Below are positions 36,104-44,183 of a DNA stretch of 64,000 bases, piece by piece; the first letter of the stretch is position 1; every line of letters begins with the position of its first letter. The position numbers were made by a program, and so were the translations under genes. The stretch comes from Pseudobdellovibrionaceae bacterium (lineage in GTDB: Bacteria; Bdellovibrionota; Bdellovibrionia; Bdellovibrionales; Bdellovibrionaceae), in the NCBI GenBank assembly GCA_947449255.1, contig CANFQX010000003.1, forward strand, positions 124,001 to 188,000, written 5' to 3'. Below the pieces are notes generated by a model. That model was not told where the DNA came from, made no database searches, and saw nothing but the letters and a program-made list of their open reading frames with translations.

Positions 36104-36577
36104 ATGAGATCATCTTATACAAAGCTAATGCAGTCGAAATACTTTAATCCTGCTTTCAATTGTGCGATTTTTGACGGTCCTGTGCGAATTTATTTCGCTC
36201 AGCCTCAGGAAGAGTCGGTTTTGCAGGTTTATTTCATGATTCAAAAAGAGCTAGGGTCAGAGTTTGCACTAGCTAAAGATCGATCTAAGGCCTCTGGAGC
36301 AAACATTTTGATCATGGCCTATCCAAGCGATGAAAGCTTTGAGCTTGCCTTTGGAGAGGGTTCCCAGGATTCTCAGTTTGAGGTCCAGCGTTGGGATGAG
36401 GATGTTGTTGTTGGCCTCCGCTCTCCTAAGGCTGGGACTCAAGACCAGGTGATGGCCGATTTAAATGCCGCAAGGGTCACTGAACTGGCCAAATTGATGG
36501 ATGTCCTTCGTTTAACCATGAAAAATTGGCGTCCGGTGGAAATAAATCCCCCCATGGTTTCAATGCAGTTGTGTTAA
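36104..36577 (+). CDS. Conserved hypothetical protein upstream of a prepilin-like gene
   Basis: The likely start is ATG 36104, with AAGGGGAAG eight bases upstream, giving 157 residues. A frame from 36077 would add nine. The product is acidic, has no signal peptide or membrane helix, and I do not recognise its family. Visible features are an N-terminal segment with YFNPAFNCAIFDGPVRIYFAQ and a middle stretch ANILIMAYPSDESFELAFGEG. A helical tail contains DLNAARVTELAKLMDVLRLTMKNW. It is nine bases from a tiny prepilin-like gene and is probably in the same operon. Confidence 0.65.
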   Translation: MRSSYTKLMQSKYFNPAFNCAIFDGPVRIYFAQPQEESVLQVYFMIQKELGSEFALAKDRSKASGANILIMAYPSDESFELAFGEGSQDSQFEVQRWDEDVVVGLRSPKAGTQDQVMADLNAARVTELAKLMDVLRLTMKNWRPVEINPPMVSMQLC

Positions 36578-36586
36578 GCTTGAGAT

Positions 36587-36769
36587 ATGAATAATCGAGG
36601 ACAAATCGTGGTGGAGTATATTCTCCTCCTCGTTATAGCGGTAGGACTTGCCGCGCTCCTTTCAAAACAGTTGGTCAGCCGTAATATGGATGATCCTGGT
36701 ATTATCACTTCAAAGTGGGCTCAGATTTTAAAGGCAATCGGCGATGATTTGCCGGATAAGCACAGATAG
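36587..36769 (+). CDS. Short prepilin-like (class III signal) protein
   Basis: This 60-residue product starts with MNNRGQIVVEYILLLVIAVGL. The G-Q-x-x-x-E-Y pattern followed by a hydrophobic helix resembles TadE/TadG-like or archaeal-type class III prepilin signals, where cleavage comes before GQ or after a nearby Gly. The remaining 30 residues form a short polar tail. It would be inserted in the inner membrane and perhaps trimmed by a prepilin peptidase. No tad or secretion genes flank it, only the hypothetical gene nine bases upstream. A single-helix membrane protein is the fallback reading. Confidence 0.6.
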   Translation: MNNRGQIVVEYILLLVIAVGLAALLSKQLVSRNMDDPGIITSKWAQILKAIGDDLPDKHR

Positions 36770-36827
36770 TTTTCAGATTGCTAATCTAAATCAACAGTTC
36801 AGTTCATCAGTTCAAATCATCAAAAAA

Positions 36828-37598
36828 CTAAATAAAGGGATTCCCGCGTTTGTGGAGTTCTTCTTCGATAGCTAATTGCATTTTTTCTTGAATGTCTTGG
36901 GCGATCTCGTGAACCAAGTCTTTATCATTCATGGCGCTGGGTTTGTAGGGCAGGGTGATGGGTTCAAGAAACCGTATGCGCCATTTTGCCGGCAGAGGTA
37001 AAATATTTAAGGGGAGCGGAATGACAGAGCCCTTTAAAAATTTTGTGAACTTTAATTTTTTTAAATTGATATGAGTTTCTTCAGCGCCAAGGACAATGGT
37101 TGGTACAATCGGACATCCAGCTTCAAGGGCCATGCGTACAAAACCGCGTTTAAATTCTTGAAGTTGATAGCGCTCGCTGGTGGGCTTAAAATTGCCATTT
37201 TCACCTTCAGGAAATAACACAATAGCTTTGCCTCTTTTTAAGGAATTAACGCCATTTTCATAAGTGGCTTCCGTGAAGCCCATTTTTTGTGCAGGAATGG
37301 CTGTGGTCTCCGTTAAAAACCAAAAATGATGAGTCATGACTCGTGGAATCCGACGCGCTTCTTGTTGAATAATATGACCCAACAAGAAGGCATCAAAGCC
37401 CGAAAAGCCTGAGTGATTGGGCGCAATAATGACGGCTCCACTGCGGGGGATATTTTTCGCACCTTCGACTTCCATACGAAAATATTTGCGCAGAATTTCT
37501 AATAAAAACCGCGGTAACACTCTAAAAATGAGAGTGTCCCTGTCTAGAGATTTAAGATTAAAAATTTTCTTGTTGGGTTTTGTCAAAAAATTATTCAT
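36828..37598 (-). CDS. PlsC-type 1-acylglycerol-3-phosphate acyltransferase-like protein
   Basis: The 256-residue product belongs to the PlsC/LPLAT acyltransferases that acylate lysophospholipids at the inner membrane. The catalytic motif appears as NHSGFSGFD. This has six residues between His and Asp in place of the usual four, as in some other members of the wider family. The second block FPEGENGNF and the third block GCPIVPTIVLGAEE also fit. It is divergent from glpK with only 42 bases between them. Since glpK makes glycerol-3-phosphate, the two genes may serve the same phospholipid pathway. The acceptor is not certain. Confidence 0.8.
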   Translation of the reverse strand: MNNFLTKPNKKIFNLKSLDRDTLIFRVLPRFLLEILRKYFRMEVEGAKNIPRSGAVIIAPNHSGFSGFDAFLLGHIIQQEARRIPRVMTHHFWFLTETTAIPAQKMGFTEATYENGVNSLKRGKAIVLFPEGENGNFKPTSERYQLQEFKRGFVRMALEAGCPIVPTIVLGAEETHINLKKLKFTKFLKGSVIPLPLNILPLPAKWRIRFLEPITLPYKPSAMNDKDLVHEIAQDIQEKMQLAIEEELHKRGNPFI

Positions 37599-37640
37599 TA
37601 TTATAAATGGACCATCATCATTCGTGGAGGTTGATTACTT

Positions 37641-39122
37641 ATGTCTTCTTTTATCATGTCCATCGACCAAGGTACAACCAGCTCTAGGACTTGCATTGTC
37701 AATCAAGCCGGAAGTCTTGTGGCTGAAGCTCGCGAGACCTTCAAGCAAATCTTCCCAAAACCAGGCTGGGTTGAGCATGACCCCGAAGATATCTGGCATT
37801 CAACACAGAGATCTATGCGCCTAGCCCTTGAAAAAGCAAAAATATCGGGTTCACAAATTGCGGCCATTGGAATCACCAATCAACGCGAGACAGTGATGAT
37901 GTGGGATCGCAAAACGGGTAAAGCGGTTTATAACGCCATCGTCTGGCAGTGCCGCAGAACTCAGGAGCTGTGTGAAAAGCTTAAAAAAAACAAAAAAGAA
38001 AAAATCATCACGGCCAAGACCGGTCTTGTTTTAGATCCCTATTTTTCCGGAAGTAAAATTCAGTGGATTTTAAAAAACGTCCCTCAAGCTCTTTCAAAAG
38101 CTAAGCAAGGCAATTTACTAGCAGGCACTGTGGACACTTACCTGCTGTGGAAATTGACGGCAGGAGCCTCACACAAAACAGATGTCAGCAATGCCTCTCG
38201 AACTATGCTCATGAACATTCACACGGGCTGGTGGGATGAAGATCTGTTGAAAATTTTTTCAGTCCCTTCTGAAGTTTTGCCAGAGATTTGTCCTTCCAAT
38301 GCGCATTTTGGAAACACTCAAGGATTGGGCTTTCTGCCAGATGGAATACCAATCACTGGAATTCTGGGTGATCAGCAAGCCGCCCTGTTTGGGCAAATGT
38401 GTTTTGAAGCAGGGGAGTCAAAATGCACTTTTGGCACTGGCAGTTTTCTGCTTTTAAACACTGGAAAAAAAATCATCAAATCAAAAAATAAATTGCTCTC
38501 CACGATTGCCTGGAAATTAAAAGATCAAGATATGACTTATGCCCTCGAGGGCGGAGCCTTTGTGTGTGGTGCGGCCGTTCAGTGGTTGCGAGATGGCTTG
38601 GGTTTATTTCAGCATTCTTCTGATATTGAAAAGCTGGCGGCAACTGTGGAAGACAGTGGCGGTGTTGAGTTCATTCCTGCCTTGACTGGATTGGGTGCAC
38701 CTCATTGGCGCCCGGAAGCGCGCGGTCTGATCTGTGGGCTGACCCGTGGAACGACCAAGGCCCACCTTGCACGAGCAACACTTGAGGCAATGGCCTTACA
38801 AAATGTGGATGTTCTTTTGACCATGCAAAAAGATCTCGGAAAAAAAATTAAATCACTCAAAGTTGATGGTGGTGCAGCCAGCAATGATTTATTGCTGCAG
38901 CTTCAAGCGGATTATCTAGGTGTGACTGTGATTCGCCCTGAAAACCTTGAGACCACGGCCTTGGGAGCTGCCTTCATGGCGGGACTTGGAGTGGGCCTTT
39001 GGAAAGATGTTAAAGAATTAAAAAAAGTTTGGAAAACCAACAAAGAATTCAAAGTGAAAATCAATTTAAAAACACGTAAAGAGCGCTTGAAACGTTGGGA
39101 AATAGCTCTGGAGAGAATTTAA
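37641..39122 (+). CDS. glpK: Glycerol kinase GlpK
   Basis: GlpK phosphorylates glycerol to glycerol-3-phosphate with ATP. The 493-residue FGGY-family product has the glycerol-kinase signature SIDQGTTSSR at residues 7-16. GWVEHDPEDIW, ITNQRET, ILGDQQAALFGQ, TFGTGSFLL and the C-terminal KVDGGAASNDLLLQ complete the fold. Length matches GlpK (about 500 residues). No glpF, glpD or glpR lies beside it. It is divergent from a PlsC-type acyltransferase and followed after one base by a PilZ-domain gene. In a predator it may recover glycerol from prey lipids; that is inference. Confidence 0.93.
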   Translation: MSSFIMSIDQGTTSSRTCIVNQAGSLVAEARETFKQIFPKPGWVEHDPEDIWHSTQRSMRLALEKAKISGSQIAAIGITNQRETVMMWDRKTGKAVYNAIVWQCRRTQELCEKLKKNKKEKIITAKTGLVLDPYFSGSKIQWILKNVPQALSKAKQGNLLAGTVDTYLLWKLTAGASHKTDVSNASRTMLMNIHTGWWDEDLLKIFSVPSEVLPEICPSNAHFGNTQGLGFLPDGIPITGILGDQQAALFGQMCFEAGESKCTFGTGSFLLLNTGKKIIKSKNKLLSTIAWKLKDQDMTYALEGGAFVCGAAVQWLRDGLGLFQHSSDIEKLAATVEDSGGVEFIPALTGLGAPHWRPEARGLICGLTRGTTKAHLARATLEAMALQNVDVLLTMQKDLGKKIKSLKVDGGAASNDLLLQLQADYLGVTVIRPENLETTALGAAFMAGLGVGLWKDVKELKKVWKTNKEFKVKINLKTRKERLKRWEIALERI

Positions 39123-39123
39123 A

Positions 39124-39864
39124 ATGGCAACTGTCAAAAAAGATATTTTTAAGAAAGTTGGAGTTTCAGAAAGAAAAACACTTTTTCGCGAAATGGCTAA
39201 AACTAGAGATATCCTAACAATCAAAGGCGAGGCGGAAGAGCCCTTTCATTTGATTTCCATCCAGGTGGAAAAAGATGAGTTTCTAATGTGTCACCACACT
39301 GCCGACTCAAAAAATCAGGTGATGCCCCAGACTGTTGTAGCCAATTTTACTCATGAAAATGATCGATATTTTTGTCGGACAGATCTTACGTTTAATTTGA
39401 ATTGGGCCATCATAAAGCTTGATGTGGATCTTTTTAAACTTCAGCGCCGAGCCAGTGCTCGAATTGAAATCCCTGAGGAAATCAATGCCGAATTTATTTT
39501 GAAGCAATTGGGACCAAGCAAATATGATGTTCTTTGTAAAGTTAAAGATGTCAGCACAGGCGGCATTAAGGCTGAATTACCCATCGGGGCGCCAACTTTA
39601 AAAATAGGGGATAAAGTCCAGGGAACTCTGCGATTTGGCAATCGGCGACCATTCGATTTTGAAATGGAAGCGCGCTTTGTTCAGAAAATCGCAACGGGTG
39701 AGGTCATTGAGGAACAGACCTCCGTGCCTTTTTTGCCTTCGAATCAGGTGCAAATTGTAGGTTTTCAATTCTTAAAAATGGATTCTGTGATCGAGAGCAG
39801 GATGTTGACAATTCTGATGGATATTCAACGCGAGATCTATGTTAAAACAGTTAAAAAACGTTAA
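39124..39864 (+). CDS. PilZ-domain protein, probable c-di-GMP receptor
   Basis: The 246-residue product has an N-terminal YcgR-like beta domain (residues 1-105) and a C-terminal PilZ domain. The c-di-GMP motifs are present: QRRASARIE (RxxxR) and DVSTGGIKAEL (D-x-S-x-x-G). Many YcgR-type proteins act on flagellar motors, pili or exopolysaccharide when they bind c-di-GMP. It follows glpK by one base and converges on a second, shorter PilZ gene. Its partner is not evident from the neighbours. Confidence 0.82.
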   Translation: MATVKKDIFKKVGVSERKTLFREMAKTRDILTIKGEAEEPFHLISIQVEKDEFLMCHHTADSKNQVMPQTVVANFTHENDRYFCRTDLTFNLNWAIIKLDVDLFKLQRRASARIEIPEEINAEFILKQLGPSKYDVLCKVKDVSTGGIKAELPIGAPTLKIGDKVQGTLRFGNRRPFDFEMEARFVQKIATGEVIEEQTSVPFLPSNQVQIVGFQFLKMDSVIESRMLTILMDIQREIYVKTVKKR

Positions 39865-39876
39865 TTCATTCGGCAG

Positions 39877-40164
39877 TTAAATCGCTGTGGCAGGAATCTC
39901 TCGTTTGGTGATAAAGCGCACTCCCATTTTCATATACTTTGCCCAAGCAACCACTGCGGAAATATGATAGGCCTTTTGAACTGTCGATAGATTTACGATG
40001 AGGTCGACAACTTCGCCCTTCCTGGGAATATAGGCGCCGCCGATGATAATGAGGCCAGCGCCTGACTCTGACATATTGCCCATAACTGCAGTGATCCCAT
40101 TTTTGCGGCCATGGATTTTTATCGTGGCTTTTTCTTTCGTTTTAAATCTCTTGGCTGGAACCAT
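39877..40164 (-). CDS. Short PilZ-like protein
   Basis: The start at 40164 is set by GAGG a few bases upstream; a longer frame from 40176 would overlap that ribosome site. The 95-residue product resembles a single PilZ domain with KRFKTKEKATI at the N-terminus and NMSESGAGLIIIGG in place of the D-x-S-x-x-G motif, the Asp being Asn. The RxxxR motif is weak (KRFKTK), so c-di-GMP binding is uncertain. It converges with the longer PilZ gene at a gap of 12 bases. It may be an adaptor-type PilZ. Confidence 0.7.
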   Translation of the reverse strand: MVPAKRFKTKEKATIKIHGRKNGITAVMGNMSESGAGLIIIGGAYIPRKGEVVDLIVNLSTVQKAYHISAVVAWAKYMKMGVRFITKREIPATAI

Positions 40165-40277
40165 AAAAACCTCCATGAATTTTTAGAAAATTAAAACCCG
40201 AATTTCAAATTAGAGTACTGGACCTTTCGGTTTGAATAGGAAAAAGCATAAGAAGAATTCGGAGTCTTTCAGCGGGT

Positions 40278-40318
40278 TTTTATAGATCCATACAGTTACC
40301 CATACATCATCTATAAAA
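40278..40318. repeat. Ten-base inverted repeat upstream of two divergent genes
   Basis: TTTTATAGAT (40278-40287) and ATCTATAAAA (40309-40318) form a perfect inverted repeat around a 21-base spacer that itself holds two CCATAC repeats. It lies in the 386-base gap between the short PilZ gene (minus) and the exported-protein run (plus). The rest of the gap shows no gene. It may be an operator or a weak hairpin. Confidence 0.45.
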
Positions 40319-40550
40319 CTGTCAAAATCTTGGTCAAAAAGACCCAAAATGTGTCACTCACTTTGCAGACTGCGTAAGTAAATATTGTTGGAAGCTAATT
40401 CCCGATTGAAAACCCTTTTACAGGCATCTTAGCAGGCTCTGAGTTCAGTGTTAGCAGTCTTGCCCTGGGCTGAATTTTGCATCAATGAAATCTTATAGAA
40501 TCATTGCTGCGTCGAGCAGAAATCAGTTTTTATAAAAGTTGAGGGTGTAA

Positions 40551-41324
40551 ATGAAAAATTACTTTATTCTATCCGTTCGGTCATTCGGTGCCTTGTTGCT
40601 TTTTGTTTGCACCGCTTTTGCTGCGGACCCTGCGATTAAACCTTTGGATTCTAAAAAAAGCATGAACTCGAATGATGCGAGTGCGGCAAATTTGATGATG
40701 GCACAGTTGTTAGTGTCAATTGACAGAGCCAGTATCGATTTTGAAACGGTTGGGACTTTCGACTCAAAAACTGGATACAATGCGGAGTTTATGAAGGGCA
40801 CAGGAATGGTTAAATTCAATTCTGATTGGGAGGTGCCATTGACTTCCCAAAAAAATAACGAGATAGGCAAACAGGACTCGAACGAAGTGGATAAGTTTAT
40901 TCCTATTTTGAAGATGGATGCAAAAAATTTAATTGCCCGAGTGACCATGGATCAACAAGGACTCGTGACGGCAATGGATCTCGATTTTTATAAAGGCTAT
41001 GACAAAATTCAAGATAAATGGATTGCTCGACCATTGAGTGTAAGTGCCGCCAATCAATTCAATAAAGAGTTGATGAATATCAAATTTAATTGGGTTCACG
41101 TTAAAATTGTTCGGTCCTCTGACCCAAGCCTGCCAGCAAGCATCGAAGGCCAGTGCTCTTCAACAAAAGAGGTTTTGGATATTATCACCGGCGAGATTCA
41201 ACCTATTGATGTGCAATGTCAGTTTGACGGAACTTATTCTGCGGACAACTACAGTGTGCATTTCAAATATATCAACAGCACTCCAAGTGCAGAACGAATC
41301 TTGCCTAAGGTAAGAAAGCCGTGA
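40551..41324 (+). CDS. Exported protein of unknown function, first of a run
   Basis: The 257-residue product has a clear signal peptide (about residues 1-25, ending TAFAAD) and no membrane helix in the mature part. I do not recognise a domain. The mature chain is rich in Asp, Asn and Lys with beta-prone segments (SIDFETVGTFDSK, FKYINSTPSAERIL), and two cysteines at GQCSSTKE and VQCQFDG could form a disulfide. It overlaps the next gene by four bases (GTGA), and a third exported-protein gene follows, so the three are one operon. The upstream gap is long enough for a promoter. Confidence 0.7.
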   Translation: MKNYFILSVRSFGALLLFVCTAFAADPAIKPLDSKKSMNSNDASAANLMMAQLLVSIDRASIDFETVGTFDSKTGYNAEFMKGTGMVKFNSDWEVPLTSQKNNEIGKQDSNEVDKFIPILKMDAKNLIARVTMDQQGLVTAMDLDFYKGYDKIQDKWIARPLSVSAANQFNKELMNIKFNWVHVKIVRSSDPSLPASIEGQCSSTKEVLDIITGEIQPIDVQCQFDGTYSADNYSVHFKYINSTPSAERILPKVRKP

Positions 41325-42196
41325 ACGCAACAAAGACCATTCTTAAGACTGCACTGACTTTAGCTTTGAGTCTGGCTTTTGAATGGCCCTTTGCAACCCA
41401 TGGGGTTGAGCTCAAACAGCCCGAGCAGGGTTGGTCAAAGCCCACTCTAGAATATTGGATTTCAAAAAACTTGGCTGTGGATGTCGATGAGGACCTTAAG
41501 GAATTGGGAATTGAAGCCTCGGCTTGCACCTACCACAGCCGGGCAGGTGGTAAAGACATTTCATTCAAAGGCCTTGGGCCCTGTCTGTATTTAAATTTTA
41601 AGGAGTCCATGCAAACAGATCAGCTGTCTGGAGTGACTTACTTTTGGTTGAAAGGCACAAGCCCGGAATCGAGGCCGCTGGAATTGTCTTGGCGTCCACC
41701 CCAAGGTGGAATGAAGGTGTTTTTTAAGCAAGTCTTTGAAATGAACTTTGAGAATGAACTCTATTGGCTGAGAAAGCATATGGGGAATAAAAAATCAGCT
41801 GAAAATCTGCATTATAAAGAATTCTTAGCTGGAAATTGGGAACTTATTTTGCCAGAAGACACTGAGGTTCGGACAGCACTGATTAGTCAAAATTCGGCTT
41901 GGCTTGGCACTTATTTGAAAAAAATCGAGGACCGTCATGGACTTGAATTGCACAAGTTGAGATTAAGTCTTTTGCCGACGGAAAGAGAAAATGGAGTGGT
42001 GGTTCATACAGGCCTTTTGCAGGCTGAATTGCAAAGCCTCAAGACAGAGCCAAACCAGAGTGCTGAGAATTTGGTTTTTGCGATCAAAACAAATTTAAAT
42101 ATTATCCTTTCGGAGAGAAGATCCTATCTGAAGATCCATAGTTTGGATAAATTAGAAAATTCAGAATTGCTGGAGGGTGAATCACATGCTCCTTAA
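41321..42196 (+). CDS. Exported protein of unknown function, second of a run
   Basis: The 291-residue product starts at GTG within the previous stop and has a signal-like N-terminus (residues 1-29). The mature part contains a two-cysteine pattern (ACTYHSRAGG and GPCLYLNF) and a helical middle (NELYWLRKHMGNKKSAENL). I do not recognise a domain. Its ends overlap both neighbours, so translation is coupled through the three genes. The protein is probably periplasmic or secreted. Confidence 0.66.
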   Translation: MNATKTILKTALTLALSLAFEWPFATHGVELKQPEQGWSKPTLEYWISKNLAVDVDEDLKELGIEASACTYHSRAGGKDISFKGLGPCLYLNFKESMQTDQLSGVTYFWLKGTSPESRPLELSWRPPQGGMKVFFKQVFEMNFENELYWLRKHMGNKKSAENLHYKEFLAGNWELILPEDTEVRTALISQNSAWLGTYLKKIEDRHGLELHKLRLSLLPTERENGVVVHTGLLQAELQSLKTEPNQSAENLVFAIKTNLNIILSERRSYLKIHSLDKLENSELLEGESHAP

Positions 42197-42950
42197 CGCC
42201 AGATATATTGTTTCGCTATTTTTATTTTTATGCTCTTTTAGCAATTCAGCCTTCGCTGATCGCGATGCTTATTGCAAACTTAAGACGAATGAAATTGAAT
42301 TGGTGGCAAATAAAATTTTAACACGCTCGCATGAAATTAAAAAAGACTTTCCAATGTCGTCCGTCATTCAGTCTAATTTCAATGGTCAGTTGTCCGATGA
42401 TGATAGAAAAAGTAAAATTGAGGCTACTCTAGAAGGTTTTATCCGTGTGGAAGAAAGTGGTCAATTTTCTATTCTGCCTCTTTCTATTCCGTTATTTGCA
42501 GTGAATTTAAATAAAGAAAGAGACATCGTTTATGTGTGTGCTCATCTAGATCCAGATCCAGCAAAATATTTTTTAGAGATTTATTTTCTGACCGGTTATA
42601 ATTTGGGTGATGTCTCAATGAGATCTTTTTTGGGCGATCTTATATTTGATTCCGTCAGTGTTTCGCCTGTGGTGATAAATCCCTTGAGTTTAGATCAGGC
42701 TGTCAATTTTTTTGGTGGCAGCGTTGGGGAGATGGACCTTTTTAAGGTTTTGATGACTCCGCTGCGTGTGCCTTTGGAAGTTGTGAGTCAGGCTCAGAGC
42801 CTGTTGATGTCATCTTTGGATTCCATTTTTCCAATCGGAATTGAGAGAGTGCTTTTGACCCAAGATGAAGTTGTGCTGTCTTCTGAGGTCGATATGAAAA
42901 ACTCTGGCAAATCTACTTTTGATTATCATATTTCCTTAAAAGCGAAATAA
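42186..42950 (+). CDS. Exported protein of unknown function, third of a run
   Basis: The chosen start is ATG 42186, with GGAGGG eight bases upstream; a GTG at 42177 overlaps that ribosome site and is less likely. The 254-residue product has a signal peptide ending FADRD. A conserved-looking end (LSSEVDMKNSGKSTFDYHISLKAK) suggests a beta-rich C-terminus. Two cysteines (AYC near the N-terminus and VYVCAH) could pair. No known domain is seen. It overlaps the preceding gene by 11 bases. Confidence 0.66.
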   Translation: MLLNARYIVSLFLFLCSFSNSAFADRDAYCKLKTNEIELVANKILTRSHEIKKDFPMSSVIQSNFNGQLSDDDRKSKIEATLEGFIRVEESGQFSILPLSIPLFAVNLNKERDIVYVCAHLDPDPAKYFLEIYFLTGYNLGDVSMRSFLGDLIFDSVSVSPVVINPLSLDQAVNFFGGSVGEMDLFKVLMTPLRVPLEVVSQAQSLLMSSLDSIFPIGIERVLLTQDEVVLSSEVDMKNSGKSTFDYHISLKAK

Positions 42951-43125
42951 TATGGATATTCTTTTTTGAGTAAAAGGCTTGTTCGCCCACGTCTTGCCAA
43001 TAAATTAGTCGGTGTCTTCATGATGTTCGTTTTACAATGAGACTGTGTCTTATTTTAAGCAGTTCAGTTTTTGATCTAGTATTGATTTCCTTAAAGAAAT
43101 TTAGATTTTTTTTGGATTTTCATGT

Positions 43126-43141
43126 TGGCATTTCAAATGCA
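43126..43141 (+). promoter_or_regulatory. Sigma-54 (-24/-12) promoter candidate
   Basis: TGGCATTTCAAATGCA has the conserved GG and GC exactly ten bases apart, with TGGCA and TGCA matching most of the -24/-12 consensus. It lies about 25 bases before the ATG of the repeat protein, leaving just enough leader for its GGAGAG ribosome site. An NtrC-family activator would be needed; two are encoded in the window. Confidence 0.6.
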
Positions 43142-43166
43142 CCTCTGAGTCTTATTGGAGAGAAAT

Positions 43167-43850
43167 ATGAGACTATTTGACAAAATTTTTGACACTTTTT
43201 ATGTAAGAACCCAATTCTCTAAAGTGAACTTATTGATGAGCGCGGTGCTGTTTGGAATTCTTTTGCTACAAATGCAAGCACAGGCTGAGTTGGGAAACTC
43301 TCCATCCAATGAACAGGTTCGCAGTGATGTCCGGCAGTTTCTGAATAAGGCTCACCGTGCTGAACTGCTTCATTATGATGAATGGGCTGAGTATTCAGAC
43401 GGAATGGATAAAATGGGGGTGTCTGTTCCAGTTTATCTTAAAAGCCTTTTTTCTGTAAGCCTCACAGTCAATCCCGTGACAAAGTCAGGATATCAACTTA
43501 AGTTGACGGGGATCGCCTCTCCGGTGAAGGGCAATGTCTTTTCCATCGACAATTCGGGTTCCATCGAAGGGATGACACAGTTTGAGAACGCCACAGAGCT
43601 CATTGCAGAAATTCAGAATCTTTTGCAATACGCCTGGACATCAGAGAGAACTTATTATGCTGAGTTTAGTAGCTATTCGACCGATTTCGGCCTAACTGGA
43701 TTATTGATTCCCAGCTATTTGGCAAGCTATGGGACGCTCTCAGCGCGTTTAACTGCAACTGGATTCGTTATTGAATTTTTAGGAAATCACTTTCCATTGG
43801 TGAATATAAAGTTTTCAATTGATGAGAAACACAATCTGGTAATGCCTTAG
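43167..43850 (+). CDS. Exported protein with two pilin-like repeats
   Basis: The start at 43167 follows GGAGAG; a TTG at 43155 would overlap it. The 227-residue product has a signal-type N-terminus (residues 1-40) and then two related units of about 75 residues, R1 (57-133) and R2 (151-225). Both share an A-x3-E-x2-x-Y-x-E-(W/F)-x2-YS pattern (R2: AWTSERTYYAEFSSYS), a VP/IP turn, and an ending FSID. The pattern resembles the region of deltaproteobacterial type IVa pilins after the helix, but the N-terminal prepilin motif is missing. It is preceded by a sigma-54 promoter candidate, as pilin genes often are. Function is unknown. Confidence 0.65.
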   Translation: MRLFDKIFDTFYVRTQFSKVNLLMSAVLFGILLLQMQAQAELGNSPSNEQVRSDVRQFLNKAHRAELLHYDEWAEYSDGMDKMGVSVPVYLKSLFSVSLTVNPVTKSGYQLKLTGIASPVKGNVFSIDNSGSIEGMTQFENATELIAEIQNLLQYAWTSERTYYAEFSSYSTDFGLTGLLIPSYLASYGTLSARLTATGFVIEFLGNHFPLVNIKFSIDEKHNLVMP

Positions 43851-43857
43851 TGAACTC

Positions 43858-44154
43858 TTATTTTTTAACTGAAAAGACCTCCAAGATCTTTTTAGTTCTC
43901 GGGTCCACCAGGATCTTCACGGGTTTCTTGCTTTTTTTGCTGCTTTCTAATTTCTTCATCTGATCAGATTTTTCCCCAGTGTCTTTTTCGAATTCATAAA
44001 TGCTAGGGTGTCTATGAAAGCTAATGAAGGCGTGATCTTTTTCAGACTCGATTTTGTAAACGACATCCACGAATTCAAAGGGCTTGTTGGCGGCGGCAAG
44101 CAGCGGGTTTTCCAGAGTTATGAGAATACTCAAGATGAGTAGAGCTTTAGACAT
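43858..44154 (-). CDS. Small exported protein of unknown function
   Basis: The start at 44154 has AAGGAA nine bases upstream, giving 98 residues. A frame from 44202 would overlap the upstream deamidase gene. A signal peptide covers residues 1-20 (LLILSILITLENPLLAAA). The mature part is basic (KKLESSKKSKKPVK) with a short strand-prone end. It follows the deamidase gene by 29 bases on the same strand, so it may be its partner or inhibitor. No family is recognised. Confidence 0.6.
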   Translation of the reverse strand: MSKALLILSILITLENPLLAAANKPFEFVDVVYKIESEKDHAFISFHRHPSIYEFEKDTGEKSDQMKKLESSKKSKKPVKILVDPRTKKILEVFSVKK

Positions 44155-44183
44155 TTTAAATATTTCCTTTTTTAAATCTATTT

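Noticed and set aside
40352-40367. TGTCAC and TTGCA resembling a sigma-54 site
   Set aside because: The invariant GG of the -24 element is GT, so it would not be used.
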